From: Anaeromyxobacter diazotrophicus
GTDB lineage: Bacteria; Myxococcota; Myxococcia; Myxococcales; Anaeromyxobacteraceae
Direction: 5' to 3'
Assembly (NCBI RefSeq): GCF_013340205.1
Contig: NZ_BJTG01000001.1
Location: 611,564 to 675,563, forward strand
Length of the DNA: 64,000 nucleotides
Made by a program: the position numbers and the translations under genes. The notes beneath the pieces were generated by a model. The model worked only from the letters and a program-made list of their open reading frames with translations. It was not told the DNA's origin and ran no database searches. Positions within the stretch are counted from its first letter, which is position 1. Every line of letters begins with the position of its first letter. Of the stretch, positions 54,559 to 63,732 are shown piece by piece.

Positions 54559-55934
54559 GGGACCTCGGCGGGGGAGACGGCGACGACCGTCGCGACCGGG
54601 CGGTAGCGGCGCGCCACCGCCTTGAACGCGAAGGCCGCGGCCAGCATGAGCGCCGCGAAGAAGAAGTAGTAGCCGGCGCCGTGGAAGCGGTTGAGGCTCG
54701 CCACCCAGGCGGTGAGCAGGGAGCCCGCCGCGATGGTGACGTACCAGAGGCTCATGATGGCGCTCTTCATCGAGGCGGGCGCCTGGGTGTAGGCGAACTC
54801 GAGCGCGGTCACCGACACCAGCACCTCGCCGGTGGCGAGGAAGACGTACTGCGGCACCTGCCAGGCGATGCCGGGCTGGGCGCCCAGGTCGAGCGCCACC
54901 TGCACGCCCCCGGCGCAGGCGAACGACAGCACCGTCACGAACATCCCCACCGTCATCTTGCCGAGCGCGTGGACGCGCACCCCGCGCCGCTCCAGCCGCG
55001 GGTAGACCAGCCCGGCGAAGACCGGGATGAGCGCCAGCACCAGGACCGGGTCGAGCGTCGGCACCTGCGAGGAGAGCACCTGCACGCCGAAGAGCCGCCG
55101 GTCCATCCGCTCCGCCTGCAGCACCCACGACGACCCGTACTGGAAGAAGAGCGCCCAGAACACGGCGGTGGGGGCGAACACCGCCACGATCCGGAACACC
55201 GCCCGGGCGCCGTCCACCGCCTCGGCGGGGAAGCGGTCGCGCGCCGCGTCGAGCCACGGCTCGCCCGGGCGCCCGGTCCCGAGCCGCCGGATCGCGTGCG
55301 CCACCACGCGGAAGAAGCCGTGCGGGTTGGGGCCGGTGGGCGGCGCCTCCACGTAGGAGCGCCGCCCGGCCCAGAAGATGGCGAGCGCGCCCGCCATGAG
55401 CAGGCCCGGGATGGCGAACGCCACGCGCGGACCCATGCGGTCGAGCAGCACCGGGATGAGCAGGGTCGAGGCGGTCGACCCGAGGTTGATCATCCAGTAG
55501 TAGAGGTCGTAGACCTTCTTCAGCAGGTGGCGCTTCTCGTCGGTGAACTGGTCCCCGACGAAGGCCGCCGCGCAGGGCTTGATGCCGCCCGCCCCGAGCG
55601 CGATGAGCGCCATGCCGGTGTAGAGCCCCTCCCGGCTCTCGAAGGCGGCGATGACCCCGTGGCCGAGCACGTAGCCGAGCGACAGCCACAGGATGACGCG
55701 GAACCGGCCGACGAAGCGATCGGCGAGCCACGCCCCGAGGAGCGGCGTCAGGTACACGGCGAAGACGAAGAGGTGGTAGCGCGACTCCGCCTCGCCGTCG
55801 GACAGGAACAGGCGCTGCACCATGTAGATGGTGAGCACCGAGGTCATCCCGTAGTACGAGAAGCGCTCGCACCCCTCGTTCCAGGCGAGGTACTTGATCT
55901 GGCGGGGGAAGCGATCCTGCTCGGCCTTGGGCAT
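54555..55934 (-). CDS. POT family proton-coupled oligopeptide transporter, copy 1
   Basis: A 459-residue paralogue of the next gene. The signature reads NEGCERFSYYGMTS with ExxERFxYY intact, plus GAGGIKPCAAAFVGDQF. The copies share most of the sequence in the helices and differ mainly in loops, so they are a tandem duplication. They may differ in substrate range. ATG 55934, 6 bp after the DUF423 stop. Confidence 0.93.
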   Translation of the reverse strand: MPKAEQDRFPRQIKYLAWNEGCERFSYYGMTSVLTIYMVQRLFLSDGEAESRYHLFVFAVYLTPLLGAWLADRFVGRFRVILWLSLGYVLGHGVIAAFESREGLYTGMALIALGAGGIKPCAAAFVGDQFTDEKRHLLKKVYDLYYWMINLGSTASTLLIPVLLDRMGPRVAFAIPGLLMAGALAIFWAGRRSYVEAPPTGPNPHGFFRVVAHAIRRLGTGRPGEPWLDAARDRFPAEAVDGARAVFRIVAVFAPTAVFWALFFQYGSSWVLQAERMDRRLFGVQVLSSQVPTLDPVLVLALIPVFAGLVYPRLERRGVRVHALGKMTVGMFVTVLSFACAGGVQVALDLGAQPGIAWQVPQYVFLATGEVLVSVTALEFAYTQAPASMKSAIMSLWYVTIAAGSLLTAWVASLNRFHGAGYYFFFAALMLAAAFAFKAVARRYRPVATVVAVSPAEVP

Positions 55935-55940
55935 GCGCGC

Positions 55941-56312
55941 CTAGGTGCCGCGGACGGCGGCGTAGGCGAGGAGCGCCCAGCCCAGGAGGAAGCACAGGCC
56001 GCCCACGGGCGTCACCGCGCCGAGCGCGCGAACGCCGGAGAGCGCCAGCGCGTAGAGGCTGCCCGAGAAGAGGAGCGTGCCGGCCACGAAGAGCCAGCCC
56101 GCGCCGCTGGTGGCCGGGCCGGGCCAGCGCTGCGCCGCCCAGGCGACCGCGACCAGCCCGAGCGCGTGGTACATCTCGTAGCGCGCCCCGGTCTCGAAGA
56201 TGGCGAGCAGGTCGGGCTCGAGCCGCGCCTTGAGCGCGTGCGCCCCGAACGCGCCCGCGGCCACCGAGACCAGCGCCGAGAGCGCGCCGAGCGCCAGGAA
56301 GAGGCGGTCCAT
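55941..56312 (-). CDS. DUF423 membrane protein
   Basis: A 123-residue protein with four helices. DUF423 motifs: AGAFGAHALKARL near 20-32, YEMYHALGL and TPVGGLCFLLGWALL. Function unknown; the family is widespread. It is transcribed just ahead of the two POT genes and likely shares their mRNA. Confidence 0.92.
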   Translation of the reverse strand: MDRLFLALGALSALVSVAAGAFGAHALKARLEPDLLAIFETGARYEMYHALGLVAVAWAAQRWPGPATSGAGWLFVAGTLLFSGSLYALALSGVRALGAVTPVGGLCFLLGWALLAYAAVRGT

Positions 56313-56358
56313 CCGGCGAGTCTAGCGCGGGAACGGCCGGGCCGTTACCGAAGCGAGC

Positions 56359-56706
56359 ATGGACTGGACGAAGAAGCGCTGCGTGCCGTGCGAGGGGGGA
56401 GTGCCGAAGCTCGCGCGCGCCCGGGCGGAGGAGCTCCTGGCGACGCTCGACGGGTGGGATCTCCAGGGCGAGAAGCTCCACCGCCACTTCCGCTTCCGCG
56501 ACTTCGCGGGCGCCATGAGGTTCGTGAACGCCCTGGCGGCGCTGGCCGAGCAGGAGGGCCACCACCCCGACTTCGCCCTCCACGACTGGAACCTGCTCGA
56601 CGTGACCACCTCCACCCACGCCATCGGCGGGCTCTCCGAGAACGACTTCATCCTGGCTGGCAAGATCGACCGGCTCCCCCGCGAGGCCCCGCCCGAGGGG
56701 CGTTGA
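56359..56706 (+). CDS. phhB: Pterin-4a-carbinolamine dehydratase
   Basis: A 115-residue protein that dehydrates 4a-hydroxytetrahydrobiopterin, regenerating the pterin cofactor of aromatic hydroxylases. The active-site pattern EGHHPDF near 75, KLHRHFRFRDF near 40 and the closing TTSTHAIGGLSENDFILA are present. Length normal. It is divergent to DUF423 with a 46-bp gap. Confidence 0.95.
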   Translation: MDWTKKRCVPCEGGVPKLARARAEELLATLDGWDLQGEKLHRHFRFRDFAGAMRFVNALAALAEQEGHHPDFALHDWNLLDVTTSTHAIGGLSENDFILAGKIDRLPREAPPEGR

Positions 56707-56760
56707 ATGCGCGGCCTCCTCCGCCGTCCTTCCCAGCGAAGGAACCGAACGGAGGAAGCC

Positions 56761-57138
56761 ATGAACCGCACCGCCCTCACCCTCGCCGCCGCCGTCGCCC
56801 TGGCCGCGGTGGCCGGCCCCGCCCGCGCCGATCACGACGACGGCTGGCGCGACCACGACCGGCGCGACCGCGCCTGGCCGGCCCCCGCGCCCGCCTACGT
56901 CCCGCCCGCCCCCGCCCCCGCCCGCCCCTGGCGCGTGGCGCGCTTCGAGGGCGGCCGGTTCCGCGAGCTGCGCGAGGCGCAGGCCCGCCTCGACCACGCG
57001 CGCGACCGCTTCTACGCCACCTGGCGCGGGGACGACTGGCAGCGCGACCGCTTCGAGGCCTGGTACGGCGCCCGCTGCGCCGAGCTCGACCGCCGCTGGG
57101 CCGACCTGGAGCGCTGGCGCGACCGCGGCCGCTGGTGA
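56761..57138 (+). CDS. Small exported protein, Trp/Arg/Asp-rich
   Basis: A 125-residue protein of unknown function. ATG 56761 has GGAGGA upstream. A signal peptide (1-23, ending ARA) precedes a Pro/Ala linker and a charged helical domain rich in Arg, Asp and Trp (about 60-125), with repeated WR/DR pairs. No Cys bonds or lipobox. Resembles small secreted proteins of myxobacteria by composition only. Confidence 0.6.
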   Translation: MNRTALTLAAAVALAAVAGPARADHDDGWRDHDRRDRAWPAPAPAYVPPAPAPARPWRVARFEGGRFRELREAQARLDHARDRFYATWRGDDWQRDRFEAWYGARCAELDRRWADLERWRDRGRW

Positions 57139-57147
57139 GGTCCGACC

Positions 57148-57174
57148 CCCTCTCCCCGCGCAGCGGGGAGAGGG
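57148..57174. repeat. Palindromic repeat after 56761 gene
   Basis: Perfect 12-bp arms CCCTCTCCCCGC and GCGGGGAGAGGG with a 3-nt GCA loop, followed by another GGGGAGAGGGG. This type of sequence is a common dispersed intergenic repeat in GC-rich genomes. It lies 9 bp after the stop and may end or process the transcript. Confidence 0.65.
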
Positions 57175-57233
57175 CCGGGGAGAGGGGCCTTGCAACCCCG
57201 TCCGCGCTCGCCGGAGAGGGCCTCGCGCCGCCC

Positions 57234-58487
57234 ATGTCGTGGCGCCGCCCCTCCGCCCGCGGTAGATCCGCTGGCGAGCCCACCTTGACCCGCACCCCGA
57301 CCTTCCTCCTCTTCTTCGCCGTCCTGTTCGCCGTGCTGGGCGGCATGCACTACTACCTGTGGGCGCGGCTGGTGCGCGACACGGGCCTGCCCGGCCGCCG
57401 CGCGTTGCTCGTCGTCTTCGCGCTCGCGGCGGTGGCGGTGCCGCTCGGCATGGCGCTGGCGCGGCGCCTCTCGTTCCGGGCCACCCGCGGCAGCCTGACG
57501 GTGCTCTTCACCTGGCTGGGCGCCGCCTTCCTGCTCTTCGTCGCGCTCGTCGCCACCGATCTCGCGCGGCTCCTCTGGTCGGGGCTGCGCGGCCTGGCGG
57601 CGGCGTCCGGGCCGGAGCTCGCGCCGACCGACCCGGGCCGGCGCCTCTTCGTGGCGCGCACGCTCGCCGGCGGCGCGGTGCTGGCCGCCGGGGCCGCTGC
57701 GGCGGGCGCGGTGCGGAGCGCCACCGGCGAGCCGCGCGTGGTCGAGCTGGCGGTGCCGCTCGAGCGGCTGCCGCGGGCGCTCTCCGGCTTCACGCTGGCC
57801 CAGATCTCCGACCTCCACGTCGGCCCCACCATCCGCGAGAAGCACGTGAAGCGGGTGGTGGACATGACGAACGCGCTCCGCCCGGACGCGGTGGTCATCA
57901 CCGGCGACCTCGTCGACGGGAGCGTGGCCGAGCTGCGCGCCGCGACCGAGCACCTGGCGCGCCTCCGCGCCCGGCACGGCGTCTACTTCGTCACCGGCAA
58001 CCACGAGTACTACTCCGGCGCGCGCGCCTGGCTGGCCGAGCTCCGCCGCTACGGCGTCACGCCGCTCGAGAACGCCCGCCTCACGCTGGGGGATCGCGGC
58101 CCGGGCGGCGCCTCGTTCGACCTCGCCGGCGTGAACGACTGGAGCGCCGCGCCCGGTTACGACGGCCGCTGGCCGGCGCTGGAGCAGGCGCTCGAGGATC
58201 GCGACCCGGAGCGCGCCCTGGTGCTGCTCGCCCACCAGCCGCGCGGGGTGGCCGAGGCGGCCGCGGCCGGGGTGGGCCTGCAGCTCTCCGGCCACACCCA
58301 CGGCGGGCAGCTCTTCCCCTGGAACCTGGTGGTGGCGGCCGTCTACCCCTTCTACAAGGGGCTCTACCGGCTCGAGCGCGACGGCAAGGCCACCCAGATC
58401 TACGTCTCCTGCGGCACCGGCTACTGGGGCCCGCCCATGCGGCTCGGCGCGCCGGCCGAGGTGACGAAGCTCGTCCTCACCACCTGA
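57234..58487 (+). CDS. Membrane-anchored metallophosphoesterase
   Basis: A 417-residue protein. Four N-terminal helices (about 22-125) precede a twin-Arg-like RRLF region and a calcineurin-like phosphoesterase domain (about 165-415) with ISDLHVG, GDLVDG, GNHEYYSG, LAHQPRG and SGHTHGGQ. The metal site is complete. It resembles YkuE/LpxG-like enzymes, which remove phosphate from lipids. ATG 57234 or TTG 57285 could start it. Confidence 0.9.
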   Translation: MSWRRPSARGRSAGEPTLTRTPTFLLFFAVLFAVLGGMHYYLWARLVRDTGLPGRRALLVVFALAAVAVPLGMALARRLSFRATRGSLTVLFTWLGAAFLLFVALVATDLARLLWSGLRGLAAASGPELAPTDPGRRLFVARTLAGGAVLAAGAAAAGAVRSATGEPRVVELAVPLERLPRALSGFTLAQISDLHVGPTIREKHVKRVVDMTNALRPDAVVITGDLVDGSVAELRAATEHLARLRARHGVYFVTGNHEYYSGARAWLAELRRYGVTPLENARLTLGDRGPGGASFDLAGVNDWSAAPGYDGRWPALEQALEDRDPERALVLLAHQPRGVAEAAAAGVGLQLSGHTHGGQLFPWNLVVAAVYPFYKGLYRLERDGKATQIYVSCGTGYWGPPMRLGAPAEVTKLVLTT

Positions 58488-58505
58488 CGTCCGCAGCGGT
58501 GCGCC

Positions 58506-58530
58506 GGCGGAGGACGAGCCCCGCCTTACG
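58506..58530. repeat. Dispersed palindrome, copy 5 (degenerate)
   Basis: GGCGGAGGACGAGCCCCGCC then TTACG, between the convergent phosphoesterase and sirtuin genes. It matches the other copies except for two or three changes and one shorter arm. Confidence 0.6.
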
Positions 58531-58574
58531 GATGACCGGCGCCGTGAACGGCCACCTCGCAGCAGCACCCCCGT

Positions 58575-59399
<825 letters not shown>

Positions 59400-59460
59400 C
59401 CGAGCCGCCTCCGGGGCGCGCCCGGATGCGCGCCCTGCGCCGCACGTTATAACGACGGGC

Positions 59461-59838
59461 GTGTCGACCGCCCTCACGTCCGGCATCCGCGTGCACGTCC
59501 AGAGCGAGTTCCGGCCGGAGCGCTCCGCCCCCGGCCGCTGGCTCTTCAGCTACGCCGTCCGCATCGCCAACGAGGGCGACGAGCCCGCCCAGCTCGTCTC
59601 GCGCCACTGGATCATCACCGACGCGCAGGGGGAGCACGAGGAGGTGGTGGGCGAGGGCGTGGTGGGCCAGCAGCCGCGGCTCGAGGCGGGGGCGCACTTC
59701 GACTACTCGAGCTTCTGCATCCTCCGCACGCCGCACGGCTCGATGCACGGCACCTACCGCATGAAGCGGGACGACGGGACCTGGTTCGACGCGGAGATCG
59801 CCCCGTTCGCGCTGGTGACGCCCGGGGCGCTCCACTGA
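59461..59838 (+). CDS. apaG: ApaG domain protein
   Basis: A 125-residue beta-sandwich protein. Family pattern: VHVQSEFRPERSAPGRWLFSYAVRI, SRHWIITDAQG, GEGVVGQQPRLEAG and a SMHGTY segment. GTG 59461 gives the normal length. Function remains unclear; the fold is fibronectin III-like. Divergent from sir2 with 61 bp between. Confidence 0.95.
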   Translation: MSTALTSGIRVHVQSEFRPERSAPGRWLFSYAVRIANEGDEPAQLVSRHWIITDAQGEHEEVVGEGVVGQQPRLEAGAHFDYSSFCILRTPHGSMHGTYRMKRDDGTWFDAEIAPFALVTPGALH

Positions 59839-59871
59839 CGGCGCGCGCCCGGCTCGCGGCCGTGCGCGCCG

Positions 59872-60672
59872 CTACTTCCCGGCGCGCTCCAGCTCCTCGA
59901 CCAGCTCGGCCGGCGTGACGAGCCCGCGGCGGATCAGCACCTTCACCAGCGCCGCCAGGAGCTTCGCCGGGCGGATCCCCATCTCCTCGCCTCCGGCGGC
60001 GCGGGCGACCGCCTCGGCCAGCCCGGCGCTGGCCGGCGACTCGGGGCGGGGCGCCACCGGCCCCTCGAACGGGCCCTCCTCCTCCTCGGGCGCGAGGTCG
60101 GTGGCCAGGATGGGCTCGCCGAGCGGGTCGGGCTCGTCCGGCGGAGGCGGGGCGAACGCGGCGCTCGCGCCCGGCCGCCCGGGGAGCGGCGGCGGCACGT
60201 CCAGCGGGAGGGGGGCGGTGCGCGGGCCCTCGTCGGCGAAGTAGAGGCGGCGGACCGCCGCCGCGATCTCGCGATCGCCCGCCAGCGCCACCTTCACCCG
60301 CCGGCCGGTGCGGAACGCGATCTCGTCGACCACCGTGATGTTGGACGGGTCGGCCATCGCCACCGTGATGGAGCCGGTGTCCGAGGCGATGGGGATGAGC
60401 GTCTGCCGGAGCGCCACCTCGCGCGGCACCAGCGCGAGCGCCTTCTCGAGCAGCAGGGACGGCGCCAGCGCGCCGACGTTCGCCACCTCGTAGCCGAACT
60501 TGCGCGAGAGCGCGGTCACGATCTGCGCCTCGGTCGCGAGCTTCAGGTCGACGAGCGCCTGGCCGAGCTTCCCGCCCCACTTGCGCTGGTGGCCGAGCGC
60601 CGACTGGAGCTGGGTGGCGTCGATGGCGCCGGCCTCGATCAGCATCTCGCCGAGGCGTTTCTTGGGCTGCAT
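59872..60672 (-). CDS. MshEN (GspE N-terminal) domain protein, possible c-di-GMP receptor
   Basis: A 266-residue protein without an ATPase domain. Residues 1-75 carry MshEN repeats: KRLGEMLIEAGAIDATQLQSAL then KLGQALVDLKLATEAQIVTAL. The RLG-x-x-L-x-x-x-G pattern is the c-di-GMP-binding motif in MshE-type proteins. A second domain (about 80-155) is followed by a Pro/Glu-rich linker and a small helical end. Many myxobacterial regulators carry this domain alone. A hairpin lies 12-32 nt upstream of ATG 60672. Confidence 0.88.
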   Translation of the reverse strand: MQPKKRLGEMLIEAGAIDATQLQSALGHQRKWGGKLGQALVDLKLATEAQIVTALSRKFGYEVANVGALAPSLLLEKALALVPREVALRQTLIPIASDTGSITVAMADPSNITVVDEIAFRTGRRVKVALAGDREIAAAVRRLYFADEGPRTAPLPLDVPPPLPGRPGASAAFAPPPPDEPDPLGEPILATDLAPEEEEGPFEGPVAPRPESPASAGLAEAVARAAGGEEMGIRPAKLLAALVKVLIRRGLVTPAELVEELERAGK

Positions 60673-60683
60673 GTCGCCTCCGA

Positions 60684-60704
60684 GGACCCCGCTTCGCGGG
60701 ATCC
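60684..60704 (-). promoter_or_regulatory. Hairpin upstream of the MshEN gene
   Basis: A 9-bp stem (GGATCCCGC with GCGGGGTCC, one T/G wobble) closed by a GAA loop. It ends 11 nt before the start codon, so it could mask or flank the ribosome site. No T-run follows. Confidence 0.4.
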
Positions 60705-60822
60705 TAATGAGGCCGTACACCCCGGTCGAGGACAGGGGGCGGCCATGCCCCGGCGACGCGCGAGCGCGGGACTGAACCCGCGACCCTGCGGCACAGACGC
60801 GCACCCCTCAGCGCGCCCTCAC

Positions 60823-61284
60823 TCAGCGCGCGGCCGGATCCTCGCGGGTGGCGATGGCGAGGCGCGACAGCCCGTGCCGCCGGGCGAGATCCATCACCGC
60901 CACCACCTTGCCGTGCGCCACGCCCTGATCCGCCTGCACGAGCACCAGGGTGTCGGGGTTATCGCCGTGGGCCCGCTCGAGCAGCCGGGACAGCTCCTCC
61001 TCGTCGACCACCTTGCCGCCGACGACCGTCCGCCCGTCCTCCAGGACCGCGACCGCCAGATCGTGCATCTCGGCGGACGGGGCGCTCTTGCCGGCGCGGG
61101 GCAGGCTCACCTTGAGGCCGCCGTTCTGCCCGCCCTGCTCGGCGATGGCGGTGGTGGTCACCATGAAGATGATGAGCAGCACCAGGAAGATGTCGGTGAG
61201 CGGCGTGATGTTGATGTCGGCGAAGATGCCGCCGCCACCCTCGACGTCCTCGTCGCCGCCGCCGCTGGGCCCGCCCACCGCCAT
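60823..61284 (-). CDS. exbD: ExbD/TolR family protein
   Basis: A 153-residue single-helix protein. The helix near 28-50 has ITPLTDIFLVLLIIFMVTTT with the essential Asp; a periplasmic domain follows. It forms an inner-membrane motor with the ExbB-like protein and uses proton flow for outer-membrane work. ATG 61284 lies directly at the stop of exbB. Whether it serves TonB, Tol or gliding functions is unclear, since no tonB or tolA is nearby. Confidence 0.92.
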   Translation of the reverse strand: MAVGGPSGGGDEDVEGGGGIFADINITPLTDIFLVLLIIFMVTTTAIAEQGGQNGGLKVSLPRAGKSAPSAEMHDLAVAVLEDGRTVVGGKVVDEEELSRLLERAHGDNPDTLVLVQADQGVAHGKVVAVMDLARRHGLSRLAIATREDPAAR

Positions 61285-61980
61285 CTACGCGCTCTCCTCG
61301 CGCGCGGCGCGCGCCGGGGCGGCGGGAGGAGGGAGGGTCTCCTTCACGATCTCCAGGTACTCCTCGGCGAGCAGCCTGAACTGCAGCGCCAGCCGCTGCA
61401 CGTGGGTGTTGAGGAAGTTGTAGAGGATGACCGCCTCGATCGCGACCGCGATGCCGCCGGCGGTGGTGACGAGCGCCTCGGAGATCCCGGCCGCCACCAC
61501 GCTGAAGCCGCCCTGCCCCGAGAGGCCCATCTGGTGGAAGGCCTGCATGATGCCGACCACGGTGCCGAAGAGGCCGATGAAGGGGGCGGTGGCGCCGATG
61601 GTGCCGAGGATCCACAGGCGGGCGCGGAGGCGGAGGTTGAGCTGCTGCCGCTGCCGCTCGACCGCGGCCGCCAGCTGCTCCGCGCTCTGCGCGCGCGGGG
61701 GACGGCCGGCCAGGCCGGCCGCGGGCGCGCTCGCCACGAGGCCCGCCAGGAACACGTCGGCGGCGGGCGAGCCGGAGCGCTCGCACTGCGCCCGCGCGTC
61801 CTCCAGGTCGCCCCGGAAGAGCGCGCGCGTGACGGCGTCGGCGAGGGTGCGCGCCTGCTCGCCGAAGCGCCACAGCGCGAGCGTGCGCTCGACCGCGACG
61901 GCGACCGCGGCCACCGAGCAGGCCACGATGAGCCACATGGCCACGCTCGACTTGACGAGGGAGAAGAGCTCGAGGTTCAC
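61285..61980 (-). CDS. exbB: ExbB/TolQ/MotA-type proton channel protein
   Basis: A 231-residue membrane protein with three helices: near 10-32, 120-145 ([20 protein letters not shown]) and 160-185 ([21 protein letters not shown]). These are typical of ExbB/TolQ. With ExbD it makes the proton-driven motor complex. ATG 61980. Confidence 0.93.
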   Translation of the reverse strand: MNLELFSLVKSSVAMWLIVACSVAAVAVAVERTLALWRFGEQARTLADAVTRALFRGDLEDARAQCERSGSPAADVFLAGLVASAPAAGLAGRPPRAQSAEQLAAAVERQRQQLNLRLRARLWILGTIGATAPFIGLFGTVVGIMQAFHQMGLSGQGGFSVVAAGISEALVTTAGGIAVAIEAVILYNFLNTHVQRLALQFRLLAEEYLEIVKETLPPPAAPARAAREESA

Positions 61981-62056
61981 GGGCGAGAGATACGCCGTCG
62001 GACGCCGGCGTCCAAGGAGAAGCGCTTCACGTCGGGAAACCCCTCACCCGCGCGGC

Positions 62057-62890
62057 TCATTCCCGGCGGCCGGGCGGGGGCACGGCCGCCGGCCCGGCGC
62101 CGGAGGCGGGGAGCTCCTCGACGCGGACGCCCGGCGGGGGGGCGAGCTGGAAGAGCTCGCGCTCGAGCGCCCCGTTCACCTCGACGTCGTCGTGCCAGGA
62201 GAGCTGCAGCCGCGCGCCGCTGGCGGGGGCGTCGAGCTTCACCTCGCGGGGGAAGCGCGCCCCGCCGCGGTCGGCGAAGGCGCGGAACTCGAGGTCGTAG
62301 CCGGGGTTCAGGTCCTCCGGGCGGGCGCCCGGGGGGCCGGCCTTGCGGACGCGCGACCAGCCGACCGATGCCTCTTCCCCGACCGCCACCCGCTGGCCGA
62401 CGTCGCCCAGCCCGAGCGTGAGCAGGAGGAACCCGTCGTCCTGCCCCACCTCGAGCGGCGCGCCCGGCAGGAGCGGGGCCGAGCCGCAGAGGATGGTGAC
62501 GAGCTCCTCGACCGGCAGCTCGAAGGGGAGCAGGCGCGAGATGTTCCGCGGGGTGGCCTCGCCCCGGTAGAAGACCTTGGCGCGCGCGTCGTAGAAGGCG
62601 AACCGCCCGCCCCCGGCCACCAGCACCGCCACCGGCGTGCCGAAGAAGTCGAGCGTCTCGAGGTGGACCCGGTCCGGCTTCTCGGCCGCGATGAACTCGG
62701 TCACGGTGCCGGAGAACGAGGGCGATGCGATCCGGAGGGCGGCGGCCCCGCGCACGCGCTGCACCCGCGCCTGCGCCACCCGCACCTGGTCCAGCAGCGC
62801 GGAGGGATCGCGCGCCAGCGTCGGCGGCGGCACGCGCGCGCAGGCGGCGAGGAGCGCGAGCAGCGCGGCGGCGAGGGCCCTCGTCGTCAA
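62057..62890 (-). CDS. LolB-like outer-membrane lipoprotein (DUF4292-type)
   Basis: A 277-residue lipoprotein. TTG 62890 overlaps the TGA of the upstream gene (TTGA), the only start giving a signal ending ALLAAC with Cys at 17. The mature protein has FSGTVTEFIAAEKPDRVHLETLDFFGTPVAVLV, the pattern of LolA/LolB-type half-barrel proteins. It may help lipoprotein or lipid insertion into the outer membrane. Function not proven. Confidence 0.78.
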   Translation of the reverse strand: MTTRALAAALLALLAACARVPPPTLARDPSALLDQVRVAQARVQRVRGAAALRIASPSFSGTVTEFIAAEKPDRVHLETLDFFGTPVAVLVAGGGRFAFYDARAKVFYRGEATPRNISRLLPFELPVEELVTILCGSAPLLPGAPLEVGQDDGFLLLTLGLGDVGQRVAVGEEASVGWSRVRKAGPPGARPEDLNPGYDLEFRAFADRGGARFPREVKLDAPASGARLQLSWHDDVEVNGALERELFQLAPPPGVRVEELPASGAGPAAVPPPGRRE

Positions 62891-63723
62891 AACAGCCGCT
62901 CCTTGCGCGCCAGGAGCTCCTCGGCGCGCCGGCGGGCGAGCTGGTTCTCCGCCGCCAGCGCCGGCGCCCGGGCCGGGTCGAAGGCGACCACCTCGCCGAG
63001 CAGCGCCTCGAAGCGGGCCCGGTCCTGGAGCAGCACGGCCAGCGTCTCCGCCTCCACCACCTTGGTCCGCTGGTCGTCCGGGCCGAGCCCGCGGGCGCGC
63101 TCGAGCTGGGCGCGCGCCGCGGCGGCCCCGCCCCCGGCGGCCGAGGGCAGCGTGGCGAGCCAGGCGCCGAGCGCGCGCCGCGGGCCGCCGCCGTCCACCC
63201 GCTCGTCGAGCTCCGCCGCGCGCTCCATGAGCGCGCGCGCCTCGTCCTTCACCGCCAGCACGGCCGCCATCCCCCGCGCCCGGGCGCCGCCCATGGCGCC
63301 GAGGGCGAGCCAGTAGAGCGCCTCGGCGCCGCGCGCGTCCACCTTGGCGGCCGCGGCGCGGGGCTCCCCGCCGCCGTCCACCACCTCGCCGAAGCCGGGC
63401 GCGGCGAGCCGCAGCGCCCGCTCGGCGGCGCGCGCCACCTCGCCCCACGCCTCGCGCGCCGACCGCGGGGCCGCCTCGGCCCGGAAGGCCTGCGCCCGCG
63501 CCAGCGCGAGGAGCGGCGCGGCGTCGTCGGGGCGCAGGCGCGCCGCCTCGGCGAAGCGGGCGAGGGCCTCGTCGAGCCGCGCCGGGTCGGCGCGGTCGGC
63601 CCAGGCGGCGCGCCCGGCGACCAGCGCGGCCTGGCCCGCGTCGGCCGCCACGCCGGCGCCCGGGGCGGGCGGCGCCGCGGGGGCGGAGGCGGCGAGGGCC
63701 AGCGCGAGCGCGAGGGCGAGCAC
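62887..63723 (-). CDS. TatT-like TPR protein, second copy
   Basis: A 278-residue protein starting at GTG 63723 with a signal peptide (about 1-16) but no clear lipobox. TPR-like repeats follow (ARFAEAARLRPDDAAPLLALARA, ALYWLALGAM), and the C-terminus AAENQLARRRAEELLARKERLF matches the ending of the TatT protein at 8846. No TRAP permease or solute-binding gene is adjacent. It is coupled to the LolB-like lipoprotein gene, so it may have another partner. Confidence 0.75.
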   Translation of the reverse strand: MLALALALALAASAPAAPPAPGAGVAADAGQAALVAGRAAWADRADPARLDEALARFAEAARLRPDDAAPLLALARAQAFRAEAAPRSAREAWGEVARAAERALRLAAPGFGEVVDGGGEPRAAAAKVDARGAEALYWLALGAMGGARARGMAAVLAVKDEARALMERAAELDERVDGGGPRRALGAWLATLPSAAGGGAAAARAQLERARGLGPDDQRTKVVEAETLAVLLQDRARFEALLGEVVAFDPARAPALAAENQLARRRAEELLARKERLF

Positions 63724-63732
63724 GCCGCCGCC

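Noticed and set aside
60755..60800. tRNA-like T-arm (GCGGG, TTCAGTC loop, CCCGC on the minus strand)
   Set aside because: No matching acceptor, D or anticodon arm, and the loop lacks the conserved A58.
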